Shown piece by piece: positions 1-7,463 of a stretch of 61,530 bases of DNA. Position 1 is the stretch's first letter. Each line of letters starts with the position of its first letter. The stretch is taken from assembly GCA_022841465.1 (NCBI GenBank), contig JALHRL010000004.1, positions 114,608-176,137 of the forward strand, in the 5' to 3' direction. This DNA comes from Bacteroidia bacterium. GTDB taxonomy: Bacteria; Bacteroidota; Bacteroidia; B-17B0; Aurantibacillaceae. Position numbers and translations under genes: made by a program. A model generated the notes under the pieces. That model did no database searches. It saw only the letters and a program-made list of their open reading frames with translations, and was not told where the DNA came from.

Positions 1-1
1 A

Positions 2-163
2 CCAAAAACATCCAGCAAAGTTTTAATTGATAATGCTTACCCTATAAATTCTTTACTTACCATTAATAAAGAAAGCATCAGTTTAAAAAGGTTAAGCGAT
101 TTTACACCACGCGAATGGGTTTTTGTAAAAGCTGATAATGAAGTAAGCAATGTAAACTACTAG
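2..163 (+). CDS. C-terminal fragment of an unidentified protein
   Basis: The second reading frame is open from the window edge to a TAG at 161-163 and gives about 53 residues ending in EVSNVNY. The 5' part lies outside the window. I do not recognise the family from this tail. Its stop overlaps the stop of the convergent threonylcarbamoyl-AMP synthase in a shared CTAG (160-163), so the two genes meet tail to tail with no spacer. That tight packing, together with the ordinary low-GC codon use, supports a real gene end rather than a chance open frame. Confidence 0.5.
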   Translation, partial: PKTSSKVLIDNAYPINSLLTINKESISLKRLSDFTPREWVFVKADNEVSNVNY

Positions 164-1113
164 TTAGATGCACGCCTCAACCTGTCGTTAATTGCTTTCC
201 CCAGCCCTTCCTCAGGCAAAATTTCCGTGATAATTACTTCACAATCATTTTCATCTAATTCACGTAAAATAGAAAACAAATTTAAGGCCGCTTCTTTCAA
301 ATTTTTACTCTCTGATAAAGTAAAATAATTTAAATTCTGTTTATCTGGTGGGCAGCTTCCAAAAACAATTGCAGCTTTTTTAAGCGCATCGTTTTCTTTA
401 ATCAACTGAGTTAAATTACCAAGCAAAAGTTTTTTGCGAGGCGCATAATGGTTTTTTAATTGGCCGGGTGCCTTAGGATTGCTGGATAAATTCAGTTTTA
501 AATGTACTTTACCCACTACTTTTTCTATTTCTTCCATTTCTAAGCCCCCCAAGCGGTAAACACAAAGGTTACCCTCTTCCATTCCAATAATGGTAGATTC
601 TATTCCCACATCACATTTACCACCATCTAATATATAATCAACTTTATTGCCCAATTGTTTATTAACGTGTTCGGGTAAAGTTGGACTGATATATCCAAAT
701 GGGTTGGCACTGGGCGCTGCCAAAGGAAAATCTATTAATTGAAGTAAGTTTAATGTTAAAGGATGATTAGGAATTCTAACGGCTACATTAGCTAAACCCG
801 ATGTTACTAAATCCGGTACTACTTCAAACTTTGGCAACAACAAGGTTAAAGGCCCTGGCCAAAAAGCCTCAGCTAGCTTAATAAGTCTTGAATCGTTTAA
901 TGCTGCATACTTTTTAATTTGCTGAACATTGGCAAAGTGAAGAATTAAAGGATCGAAAAAGGGGCGGTTTTTAGCCTCAAAAATCTTTAAAACTGCCTGG
1001 GTATTTAAAGCATTTGCTGCTAAACCATACACCGTTTCGGTAGGAATTGCAACTAAATTGCCTGCTTTCAGCAATTGCGCAGCTTTTTCTATATCCTTAC
1101 CCATTATTGCCAT
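160..1113 (-). CDS. Threonylcarbamoyl-AMP synthase (Sua5/YwlC type)
   Basis: This enzyme makes threonylcarbamoyl-AMP from threonine, bicarbonate and ATP, the first step of t6A37 modification of ANN-decoding tRNAs. The YrdC/Sua5 domain fills the first 200 residues, with PTETVYGLAAN near 24-34, the basic cleft residues around KNR (48-50) and APSANPFG near 133-140. A linker with APGQLKNHYAP (about 215-225) leads into a shorter C-terminal Sua5 domain. The 317-aa length fits the long Sua5 form rather than short YrdC. A TAnnTTTG box on the minus strand at 1125-1118 sits only a few bases before the first ATG, so translation may instead begin at the fourth codon (Met at 1104) or on a leaderless transcript. 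The gene diverges from hpt. Confidence 0.93.
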   Translation of the reverse strand: MAIMGKDIEKAAQLLKAGNLVAIPTETVYGLAANALNTQAVLKIFEAKNRPFFDPLILHFANVQQIKKYAALNDSRLIKLAEAFWPGPLTLLLPKFEVVPDLVTSGLANVAVRIPNHPLTLNLLQLIDFPLAAPSANPFGYISPTLPEHVNKQLGNKVDYILDGGKCDVGIESTIIGMEEGNLCVYRLGGLEMEEIEKVVGKVHLKLNLSSNPKAPGQLKNHYAPRKKLLLGNLTQLIKENDALKKAAIVFGSCPPDKQNLNYFTLSESKNLKEAALNLFSILRELDENDCEVIITEILPEEGLGKAINDRLRRASN

Positions 1114-1117
1114 GGCA

Positions 1118-1125
1118 CAAATATA
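1118..1125 (-). promoter_or_regulatory. -7 box of the threonylcarbamoyl-AMP synthase promoter
   Basis: Minus-strand TATATTTG is an exact match to the Bacteroidota -7 element TAnnTTTG and lies 5 bases upstream of the annotated ATG. No clear -33 TTTG is seen. It is back to back with a second exact match serving hpt. Confidence 0.5.
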
Positions 1126-1144
1126 CGAATAGCCGGAAAACCCC

Positions 1145-1152
1145 TATATTTG
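1145..1152 (+). promoter_or_regulatory. -7 box of the hpt promoter
   Basis: TATATTTG matches TAnnTTTG exactly and ends 10 bases before the hpt ATG. This implies a very short leader, as is common in Bacteroidota. The -33 element is not obvious. Confidence 0.55.
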
Positions 1153-1162
1153 TTACCCCTTA

Positions 1163-1702
1163 ATGGAACAAATAATTACCATAAAAGATAAAAAATTTAA
1201 ACCCTTTATTGAAGATTCAGTAATAGCAAAGGCTGTAGACAGTATTGCCCAAAAAATAAATTCAGAACTATCTCACGAATTTCCGGTTTTTTTAGTAGTT
1301 TTAAATGGTTCTTTTATGTTTGCCTCCGATTTATTAAAGAAAGTTAGCATTCCATGTGAAATTTCTTTTATAAAAGTTGCCAGTTACCACGGTACCACCA
1401 GCACAGGAAGTGTTACCGAATTAATTGGGTTAACAGAAAATATTGCAAACAGAACGGTTGTAATTGTTGAAGACATTGTAGATACCGGCGTTACCCTTGA
1501 AAAACTGGTAAGTGTTTTAAAAGGTAAAAACGTAAAACAAATAAAGGTGGCCTCTGCTCTTTTAAAACCCGAATCGTACAAAAAAGACATAGCAGTAGAT
1601 TATGTAGGAATTGAAATAAAAAACGAGTTTGTGATAGGTTACGGATTAGATTACGATGGATTGGGTAGAAATTTGAAAGACATTTATGTACTTGCTGAAT
1701 AA
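1163..1702 (+). CDS. hpt: Hypoxanthine phosphoribosyltransferase
   Basis: A purine-salvage enzyme that joins hypoxanthine or guanine to PRPP, giving IMP or GMP in the cytoplasm. The type I phosphoribosyltransferase PRPP motif VVIVEDIVDTGVT spans residues 99-111. The flexible catalytic loop is SYHGTTSTG (74-82), and LNGSFMFASDL near 48-57 forms the first PRPP contact loop. At 179 aa it has normal length for the family. It is the first gene of a plus-strand run with adk 19 bases downstream, so purine salvage and adenylate balance are probably co-transcribed. Confidence 0.93.
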   Translation: MEQIITIKDKKFKPFIEDSVIAKAVDSIAQKINSELSHEFPVFLVVLNGSFMFASDLLKKVSIPCEISFIKVASYHGTTSTGSVTELIGLTENIANRTVVIVEDIVDTGVTLEKLVSVLKGKNVKQIKVASALLKPESYKKDIAVDYVGIEIKNEFVIGYGLDYDGLGRNLKDIYVLAE

Positions 1703-1721
1703 TTGATTAATTTTATAAACT

Positions 1722-2867
1722 ATGGAAATGTTAAACCTTGTTTTGTTTGGCCCTCCGGGAGCCGGTAAGGGCACTCAGTCAGAAAATTTAATAAATAAAT
1801 ACGGACTTGTTCACTTAAGTACCGGCGATTTATTACGCAGTGAAATTGCAAGAGGAACCACACTTGGGCTTCAGGCAAAATCTATTATGGATAGAGGTGA
1901 TTTAGTAAGCGATGAAATTGTTATTGGTATGATTGAATCGAAACTGGATCAAAACCCTAACGTAAAAGGTTTTATTTTTGATGGCTTTCCTAGAACTGCT
2001 GCACAAGCAGAAGCCTTGGATGATTTGTTACAGAAAAAAGGAACTGCTATACACGCTATGCTAGCCCTTGAAGTGGATAACGAAGAGTTGGTGAAACGAT
2101 TATTAATGCGCGGACAAGATAGCGGCCGTGAAGATGATAAAAACGAAGGGATTATTAGAAACCGAATTAATGAATACAATAACAAAACACTTCCTTTAAA
2201 AGAATATTACAGCGCGCAAGGTAAATTTCATTCTATAAAAGGAATTGGTTCTGTAGATGAAATTTTTCAGAGTTTGGTTGATAGAATAGTTTTTATTAAT
2301 GCAGAAGTTGATTTAACCGGATTAGAAACAGATTTAGAACATTTAGATTTAACCGTTAACGATTTTGAAGAAGCAAAAGAAATTGAACCACACTTGCTTT
2401 TAGAAATTGATGCCATTAAACGATTAGAAGCAGAAGAGGAAGAAGAACGTAAAGAAGCATCGGTAAGTAAAAGCGCAGCAAAAGTTGCCAGCGTAAAAGC
2501 AGAAATAAAACTTAGTCAAAAAGCTAGCGGAACAAAAAAATCTGCACCGGCTAAAAAATCAAAACCGGCTGCAAATAAAAAAGCATCCCCTGCGAAAAAG
2601 AAAATTGTAAAAAAAGCTGCGAAAAAAAATGCAAAAAAAACCAAGAAGCTTGTAAAAACAAAAACTAAAAAAACAGCACCAAAAAAAGCGGTGAAAAAAG
2701 TAGTGAAAAAAGCAAGTAAAAAAATTGCGAAAAAAACTATAAAAAAAGTAGCGAAAAAAGTAAATAAAAAACAAATTAAAAAGGCGATTAAAAAAGTAGT
2801 GAAAAAAGTAACTGCAAAAAAATCAATTAAAAAAGTCGCGAAAAAAAGCGCGAAAAAACGTAAGTAA
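1722..2867 (+). CDS. adk: Adenylate kinase with lysine/alanine-rich histone-like C-terminal tail
   Basis: Residues 1-190 are a complete short-LID adenylate kinase (ATP + AMP = 2 ADP). The P-loop GPPGAGKGT is at 10-18, the AMP-site TGDLLR near 34-39, FDGFPRT near 86-92, and the LID region GQDSGREDD near 131-139. Then comes an acidic, helical linker (about 191-245, with EAEEEEERKE), followed by about 130 residues made almost entirely of Lys, Ala, Val, Ser and Thr in AKK/KKV/KKA repeats, like eukaryotic H1 or bacterial histone-like tails. Ordinary adenylate kinases of this type end near residue 190. The open frame runs unbroken to TAA at 2865-2867 and a terminator follows, so the tail looks genuine. 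Nucleic-acid binding is inferred from composition only. Confidence 0.9.
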   Translation: MEMLNLVLFGPPGAGKGTQSENLINKYGLVHLSTGDLLRSEIARGTTLGLQAKSIMDRGDLVSDEIVIGMIESKLDQNPNVKGFIFDGFPRTAAQAEALDDLLQKKGTAIHAMLALEVDNEELVKRLLMRGQDSGREDDKNEGIIRNRINEYNNKTLPLKEYYSAQGKFHSIKGIGSVDEIFQSLVDRIVFINAEVDLTGLETDLEHLDLTVNDFEEAKEIEPHLLLEIDAIKRLEAEEEEERKEASVSKSAAKVASVKAEIKLSQKASGTKKSAPAKKSKPAANKKASPAKKKIVKKAAKKNAKKTKKLVKTKTKKTAPKKAVKKVVKKASKKIAKKTIKKVAKKVNKKQIKKAIKKVVKKVTAKKSIKKVAKKSAKKRK

Positions 2868-2881
2868 TTATTAACTCATAT

Positions 2882-2912
2882 AAGCCTGTATTGCAATAAA
2901 TACAGGCTTTTC
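2882..2912 (+). terminator. Rho-independent terminator after adk
   Basis: AAGCCTGTATT pairs with AATACAGGCTT across a short loop and is followed by TTTCT. It lies just after the adk stop and just before the GTG start of obg, so obg may be partly uncoupled from hpt-adk. Confidence 0.75.
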
Positions 2913-2925
2913 TATTTCTGAAACT

Positions 2926-3933
2926 GTGGATACCAATTTTGTTGATTATGTAAAAATTTGCTGCCGAAGCGGTAAAGGAGGCGCCGGCTCTATTCACCTC
3001 CACCGCGATAAATTTACGGCCTTTGGCGGACCTGATGGAGGTAACGGTGGGCGTGGCGGACATGTAATTGTGCGTGGAAATAAACAATTGTGGACTCTTT
3101 TGCATTTAAAATTTCGAAAACATGTAATTGCCGAAGAAGGTGAAGGCGGTTCTAGTTCCAACTCATCGGGCAAACAAGGGAAAGATGAAATTTTAGAAGT
3201 TCCTTTAGGTACCGTGGCACGCGATGCAGAAACCGGCGAAATACATTTTGAAATTACCGAAGATGGAGAAGAAAAAGTTTTAGTTTCAGGCGGACGCGGA
3301 GGATTGGGTAATGCTAACTTTAAATCATCTACCATGCAAACACCGCGCTTTGCACAACCCGGTGAAGAAGGTAAAATTGAATGGAAAATTTTAGAATTAA
3401 AAATTTTGGCCGATGTAGGTTTGGTGGGTTTCCCCAATGCAGGAAAATCTACATTGCTATCTGTTGTTAGTGCCGCAAAACCCGAAATTGCAAATTACCC
3501 CTTTACAACACTAGTGCCTAATTTAGGAATTGTAAAATACCGCGATTATAAAAGTTTTGTAATGGCAGATATCCCCGGAATTATTGAAGGCGCGCACGAA
3601 GGAAAAGGATTAGGTTTACGCTTTTTGCGACATATAGAAAGAAATTCGTTGTTGCTTTTTATGGTAAGCTGCGATAGCCCAGATATTGTTGACGAATATA
3701 AAGTGCTTTTGAACGAATTGGAATTATACAACCCCGAATTACTTTTAAAACAACGCATTTTAGCCATTACCAAAAGCGATTTAATGGATGCAGAACTGGA
3801 AGAAGAAATGAAAAAAGATTTAAATAAACGCCTAAAAGGAAAAAACAAAGTTCCGTTTATTTTTATTTCTGCTGCTGCTAACAAAAACATTATGGAGTTA
3901 AAAGACCTTTTGTGGCAACACTTAAACGGTTAA
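2926..3933 (+). CDS. obg: Ribosome-assembly GTPase Obg/CgtA
   Basis: An essential GTPase involved in maturation of the large ribosomal subunit. The N-terminal glycine-rich Obg fold (residues 1-155) has [13 protein letters not shown] and GGRGGLGN turns. The G domain follows, with Walker A GFPNAGKS at 168-175, the DIPG G3 motif near 214-217, the TKSD G4 motif near 287 and an SAA G5 near 318. At 335 aa it lacks a C-terminal OCT domain, as usual in Bacteroidota. The start is GTG, 14 bases after the adk terminator. The next gene begins 4 bases after its stop, suggesting an operon with the Mom-like gene and miaA. Confidence 0.95.
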   Translation: MDTNFVDYVKICCRSGKGGAGSIHLHRDKFTAFGGPDGGNGGRGGHVIVRGNKQLWTLLHLKFRKHVIAEEGEGGSSSNSSGKQGKDEILEVPLGTVARDAETGEIHFEITEDGEEKVLVSGGRGGLGNANFKSSTMQTPRFAQPGEEGKIEWKILELKILADVGLVGFPNAGKSTLLSVVSAAKPEIANYPFTTLVPNLGIVKYRDYKSFVMADIPGIIEGAHEGKGLGLRFLRHIERNSLLLFMVSCDSPDIVDEYKVLLNELELYNPELLLKQRILAITKSDLMDAELEEEMKKDLNKRLKGKNKVPFIFISAAANKNIMELKDLLWQHLNG

Positions 3934-3937
3934 TGTA

Positions 3938-4696
3938 TTGAAAGCTGACCAAAAAATAATTGAACAATTTATTTTTAGCTTAAAAAAACATTTTTCAAAC
4001 TCAGTTAAAACTCATTTAAAAAATAATGTATTAGAAATTAAAGCTGCAAACACTAGTTTACGGCTCTTTTTTTTTAAAGAACAACCGGAAATAAATTCAT
4101 CAGATAATTCTGCATTATACATTGCATTGGATCAAATGGCTGTAAAAGAAAATCAACTTATCTCCATCATCCAATCGAAACTACAACTGAATAAAAAAGT
4201 TTTTGCCCGAAAATGTTTGGTAAAAAAAATTAATTCGCCCGAAGCAAAAGTATTTTTAAATAAGTATCATTTTATGGGCTACGCGCAATCTGCCTACCAC
4301 ATTGGTTTGTTTTTAAATGATGAATTAATAAGTGTTGCCGCTTTTTCTAAAGGCAGAAAAATGAATCGCTTAAATGCAGAACAACGTTCGTTTGAAATGG
4401 TAAGGTATTGCAGTAAAGATGGATTAACTATTACCGGAGGCCTATCGCGCTTACTAAAATATTTTATTGACGATAAAAAACCGGGAGATATTATGACCTA
4501 CATTGACAAACAATTTGGTGGCGGCAAATCGTACTTAAAATATGGTTTTAAAATACACAGCGAAAAAGAAAAGCAAACTTTTTTAGTAAACAAAAACACT
4601 TTTGAAAGAATACCTTTTGCAGCAGCTTTTGACAAAAAGGTATTTTATAAAACAGAGAATTGCGGAAATTTAAAATTGGTTTATAAAGTTGAATAA
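3938..4696 (+). CDS. GNAT-fold, Mom-like / phage homing-endonuclease-associated protein
   Basis: A 252-aa protein between obg and miaA with a TTG start 4 bases after obg. Its C-terminal two thirds resemble phage proteins of the Mom-like GNAT group. Recognisable segments are VFARKCLVKKI (87-97), FLNKYHFMGY (about 105-114), HIGLFLNDELIS, FEMVRYCSK, GGLSRLLKYF and YLKYGFKI. In phage such domains are linked to unusual base modification or act as accessory domains beside homing nucleases. I see no nuclease motif here. The N-terminal 85 residues are unassigned. The 8-base overlap with miaA makes it part of a translation-factor operon, an odd place for a phage-type protein. The family call rests on pattern memory, so confidence is moderate. 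Confidence 0.55.
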   Translation: MKADQKIIEQFIFSLKKHFSNSVKTHLKNNVLEIKAANTSLRLFFFKEQPEINSSDNSALYIALDQMAVKENQLISIIQSKLQLNKKVFARKCLVKKINSPEAKVFLNKYHFMGYAQSAYHIGLFLNDELISVAAFSKGRKMNRLNAEQRSFEMVRYCSKDGLTITGGLSRLLKYFIDDKKPGDIMTYIDKQFGGGKSYLKYGFKIHSEKEKQTFLVNKNTFERIPFAAAFDKKVFYKTENCGNLKLVYKVE

Positions 4697-5609
4697 TTAC
4701 AATTGCATAGTTGTTCTTGGCCCCACCGCCTCCGGCAAAACAAAATTTGCCTGTAATTTGGCTTTTTATTTAAACGGAGAAATTATTAGCGCCGACTCCA
4801 GACAGGTTTATAAGCACCTGAACATTGGTACAGGAAAAGATTTGGAAGAATACACAGTAAAAGGTACAAAAATTCCAAACCATTTATTAGATGTGTGCGA
4901 ACCCAACGAACAGTTTTTTTTGCATGATTTTGTAAAGCTGCTGCATGAAAGTTTTACCGATATACAAAGCAGAAATAAATTACCCATTATTTGCGGAGGC
5001 ACCGGTTTGTATTTAGATGCCTTGCATACCGATTATAGTTTTACCCAGGTACCTGAGAATTATAATTTGCGTGAGAAATTAAATCAATTGAGCAAAGCTG
5101 AATTAATTGAACTACTGAAACAATACCCTTCTGAAGAAAACAGAAAACAAGAGGTTGATTTAAATTCGGTAAAACGAATTATTAGAGGAATTGAAATTGC
5201 AGATTATTTTAAAACGCATAAGGAAATCCAAAAAACCAAATTACCCTATAAACCAAAATATTTTGGAATAAAGGTTAGCAAAGAAGTAAGAAACAAAAGA
5301 ATTGACGAGCGCTTAAAACAACGTTTACAAAATGGATTAATTGAAGAAGTAGAAGGTTTATTAAAAAATGGAATTACACATCAACGATTAGAGTTTTTGG
5401 GATTGGAATATAAATTTATCTCCTATTATTTGCAAAAACTTATTACAAAAGAAGATTTATACACGCAACTTTCTACAGCCATACATCAATATGCAAAAAG
5501 GCAAATGACCTGGTACCGACGTATGGAAAAAAACGGAACTAAAATAGAATGGGTTGATGCAAATGAAGTGGATAAAGTGGCATCTTCTCTCATAAAATCA
5601 ACGGACTAA
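4689..5609 (+). CDS. miaA: tRNA dimethylallyltransferase
   Basis: Adds a dimethylallyl group to N6 of A37 in tRNAs that read UNN codons. The P-loop GPTASGKT is at residues 11-18, followed by the substrate-contact segment ISADSRQVYK (about 33-42). Further family marks are GGTGLYLDAL near 101-110 and RRMEKN near the C-terminus. At 306 aa the length is normal. The start is TTG, inside the last codons of the upstream gene, and no ATG fits the conserved N-terminus. This is the second A37-modifying function in the first 6 kb, along with the t6A enzyme at 160-1113. Confidence 0.93.
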   Translation: MNNYNCIVVLGPTASGKTKFACNLAFYLNGEIISADSRQVYKHLNIGTGKDLEEYTVKGTKIPNHLLDVCEPNEQFFLHDFVKLLHESFTDIQSRNKLPIICGGTGLYLDALHTDYSFTQVPENYNLREKLNQLSKAELIELLKQYPSEENRKQEVDLNSVKRIIRGIEIADYFKTHKEIQKTKLPYKPKYFGIKVSKEVRNKRIDERLKQRLQNGLIEEVEGLLKNGITHQRLEFLGLEYKFISYYLQKLITKEDLYTQLSTAIHQYAKRQMTWYRRMEKNGTKIEWVDANEVDKVASSLIKSTD

Positions 5610-5617
5610 TGTTTTTT

Positions 5618-5800
5618 CATCCGAAAAAAAACGGATGCCGCGCCAACGATTGAAGCGGAAAGCCCTGCGCGGTATTTTGCGTAATGTTTGCGGGGCGAGG
5701 GAGGCTGCGCCATTTTTGGCGGAGACTCCCGCAGCACCACAAACATAGCAAAGTACAAGCAGGCTTGCAGCGGAAAGCGTGCCCGGGCGCCCAAAAACTC
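5618..5800. repeat. GC-rich structured intergenic element
   Basis: This stretch is far richer in G and C than anything around it and holds nested inverted repeats. CATCCG/CGGATG pairs at 5618-5637. In the centre, ATGTTTG (5684-5690) pairs with CAAACAT (5740-5746), enclosing GGGAG/CTCCC (5699-5703/5726-5730) and CGCC/GGCG (5708-5711/5718-5721). The word GCGGAAAGC occurs twice. Similar elements with GCTTTCCGCTTCAATCG-like words are, from memory, dispersed between genes in many Bacteroidota. It may be a non-coding RNA, a folded transcription end or a dispersed repeat. The two short open frames inside it look like composition artefacts. Confidence 0.6.
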
Positions 5801-5845
5801 ATTACTAATTTTTTACGCTAATAAATAGAAGGTGCAATAAAAGAT

Positions 5846-5853
5846 TATCTTTG
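5846..5853 (+). promoter_or_regulatory. -7 box upstream of the MATE gene
   Basis: TATCTTTG is an exact TAnnTTTG match. Its last three bases are the TTG that would otherwise be taken as a start codon. Transcription would begin several bases later, so the ATG at 5863 is the better start. Confidence 0.6.
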
Positions 5854-5862
5854 CAGCCGCAT

Positions 5863-7212
5863 ATGCTTAAACAAAGTCTGCAAAATAAACATTTAAAAGA
5901 AACCATTAGCCTTGCATGGCCACTCATACTTACACAGGTGGGCCACATTGTCACGGGTATGGTTGATACCATTTTTCTAGGTCAAATTGGTGTTGCAGAA
6001 CAAGCTGCCGGAATTTTTGCTAACAACATTTATTTTTTAATTCTGGTTTTTGGTATTGGTTTAAGTTTTGCAAGTACGCCTTTGATTACCAAAGCGCATG
6101 AAGAAAATAATGGCTTGGCAAAAGCATCGTTATTTAAAAACTCGTTGTATTTAAACAGCATTACAGCCATTGTGTTGTTTGTAATTATGTATTTATTTAC
6201 ACCCTACCTTCATTTATTAAAGCAACCCGAAGATGTGGTACGCTTAACCATTCCGTTTTATGAAATTATTGTTTTTTCAATGGTTCCTTTATCTGTTTTT
6301 TTTACTTGCAAGCAATATTGTGAGGGAATAAGCAATACTAAAGCGGCATTGTACATTAGCATATTGGGTAATGTTTTAAATATTGTTTTAAATTATTTAC
6401 TTATTAACGGCTATTGTGGCTTACCAAAACTGGGGTATTTAGGTGTGGCCTGGGGTACTTTTTTCTCGCGCTTTTTTATGGGCTTTGGTTTTTTATTTTT
6501 AATATACAAAACACCTGCATTAAACGAGGTTTTTAAATTGTACAACAAAGTAAAATTAAACACCAAACATTTAAAAGAATTAGCAAAATTGGGTTTTAAC
6601 ACCGGACTGCAATTTACATTTGAAGTTGCTGCATTTGTGGTAGCCGGGTTTATGGCGGGTTCGTTTGGTAAAGAGCAAATAGATGCGCATGGTATTGCAT
6701 TGCACATTGCAGCCTTTACCTATATGTTTGGCAGTGGTATTGCAAGTGCGGCTACCATTAGAGTGGGTATTTACCAATCACAAAACAATTGGCTTGAAGT
6801 AAAAAAAGCAGGCTTAAAAGCAATACAATTGGTAATGTTGTTTATGCTAAGCGCTGCAATATTATTTTTAATACTAAGAAATTATTTACCCCTAATTTTT
6901 AGTAACGAAGAAAAAGTAATTGAACTGGCTTCGCAACTTTTAATTATTGCAGCCTTCTTTCAAATTTTTGATGGATTACAAGTAACTGCAATAGGGATTT
7001 TACGTGGATTAGAAGATGTAAAATATGCTACCTACACTACCCTAATTGGTTACTGGGTTATATCATTAAGCATTTGTTACTTTTTAGCATTTCCATTAAA
7101 ATTAGAAATTATTGGAATTTGGATTGGCCTATTAGCCGGTTTAATTTTTGTGGGCCTTACCTTGTTTTTTAGGTTTAGAAGTATTTATAAGAAGAATTTA
7201 GCAGGTAATTAA
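5863..7212 (+). CDS. MATE family efflux transporter
   Basis: A 449-aa inner-membrane protein of the multidrug and toxic compound extrusion superfamily, predicted to exchange Na+ or H+ for organic cations. It has about 12 hydrophobic segments in two similar halves. The first helix carries the family pattern SLAWPLILTQVGHIVTGMVDTIFLG-type sequence, in which the conserved polar positions precede the first loop. The ATG at 5863 is chosen because a -7 promoter box overlaps the earlier TTG. A GC-rich structured element lies upstream and a pair of direct repeats downstream, so it is probably a single-gene transcript. The substrate cannot be told from sequence. Confidence 0.88.
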   Translation: MLKQSLQNKHLKETISLAWPLILTQVGHIVTGMVDTIFLGQIGVAEQAAGIFANNIYFLILVFGIGLSFASTPLITKAHEENNGLAKASLFKNSLYLNSITAIVLFVIMYLFTPYLHLLKQPEDVVRLTIPFYEIIVFSMVPLSVFFTCKQYCEGISNTKAALYISILGNVLNIVLNYLLINGYCGLPKLGYLGVAWGTFFSRFFMGFGFLFLIYKTPALNEVFKLYNKVKLNTKHLKELAKLGFNTGLQFTFEVAAFVVAGFMAGSFGKEQIDAHGIALHIAAFTYMFGSGIASAATIRVGIYQSQNNWLEVKKAGLKAIQLVMLFMLSAAILFLILRNYLPLIFSNEEKVIELASQLLIIAAFFQIFDGLQVTAIGILRGLEDVKYATYTTLIGYWVISLSICYFLAFPLKLEIIGIWIGLLAGLIFVGLTLFFRFRSIYKKNLAGN

Positions 7213-7238
7213 TTTTCTTTTTGTTATTCATTTTTTTA

Positions 7239-7364
7239 AGTGAAGGGTTTGTTTATTAGTTAAACACGCGAAAGGATTCGCGCGGGAGCGGGGGTTATTC
7301 GGTATTTTTTTGAGTGAAGGGCTTGTTTACTAGTTAAACACGCGAAAGGATTCGGGCTGGAGCG
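7239..7364. repeat. Two direct repeats of about 52 bases
   Basis: Copies at 7239-7290 and 7313-7364, 74 bases apart, differ at only a few positions. Each begins AGTGAAGGG, includes TAGTTAAACACGCG and ends with GGAGCG. Each contains the small hairpin CGCGAA-AGGA-TTCGCG (imperfect in copy 2). The second half recurs near 58243. This fills most of the gap 7213-7463, where I see no gene. Confidence 0.75.
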
Positions 7365-7463
7365 TTGCTCTTTGAATGTAGGTTTCATTTACTTCTCTAA
7401 TCTTCAGAAGGCGTCGAGCGGGGGGATAATGCATTATGAAAATAATTCTTATAATTCATAATA

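Noticed and set aside
2559-2774. A 71-aa minus-strand open frame rich in Phe, Tyr and Cys opposite the adk tail
   Set aside because: It is the mirror of the AAA/AAG-rich lysine tail; complementing lysine codons gives TTT and CTT, so the frame is open by composition.
2994-3437. A 147-aa minus-strand open frame opposite obg
   Set aside because: It lies entirely over the conserved Obg glycine-rich domain and G1 motif; its Pro/Ser-rich translation is the expected shadow of Gly codons.
5606-5802. Two short minus-strand open frames in the GC-rich element
   Set aside because: Their translations have no protein-like pattern and the DNA shows nested hairpins; a structured element explains it better.
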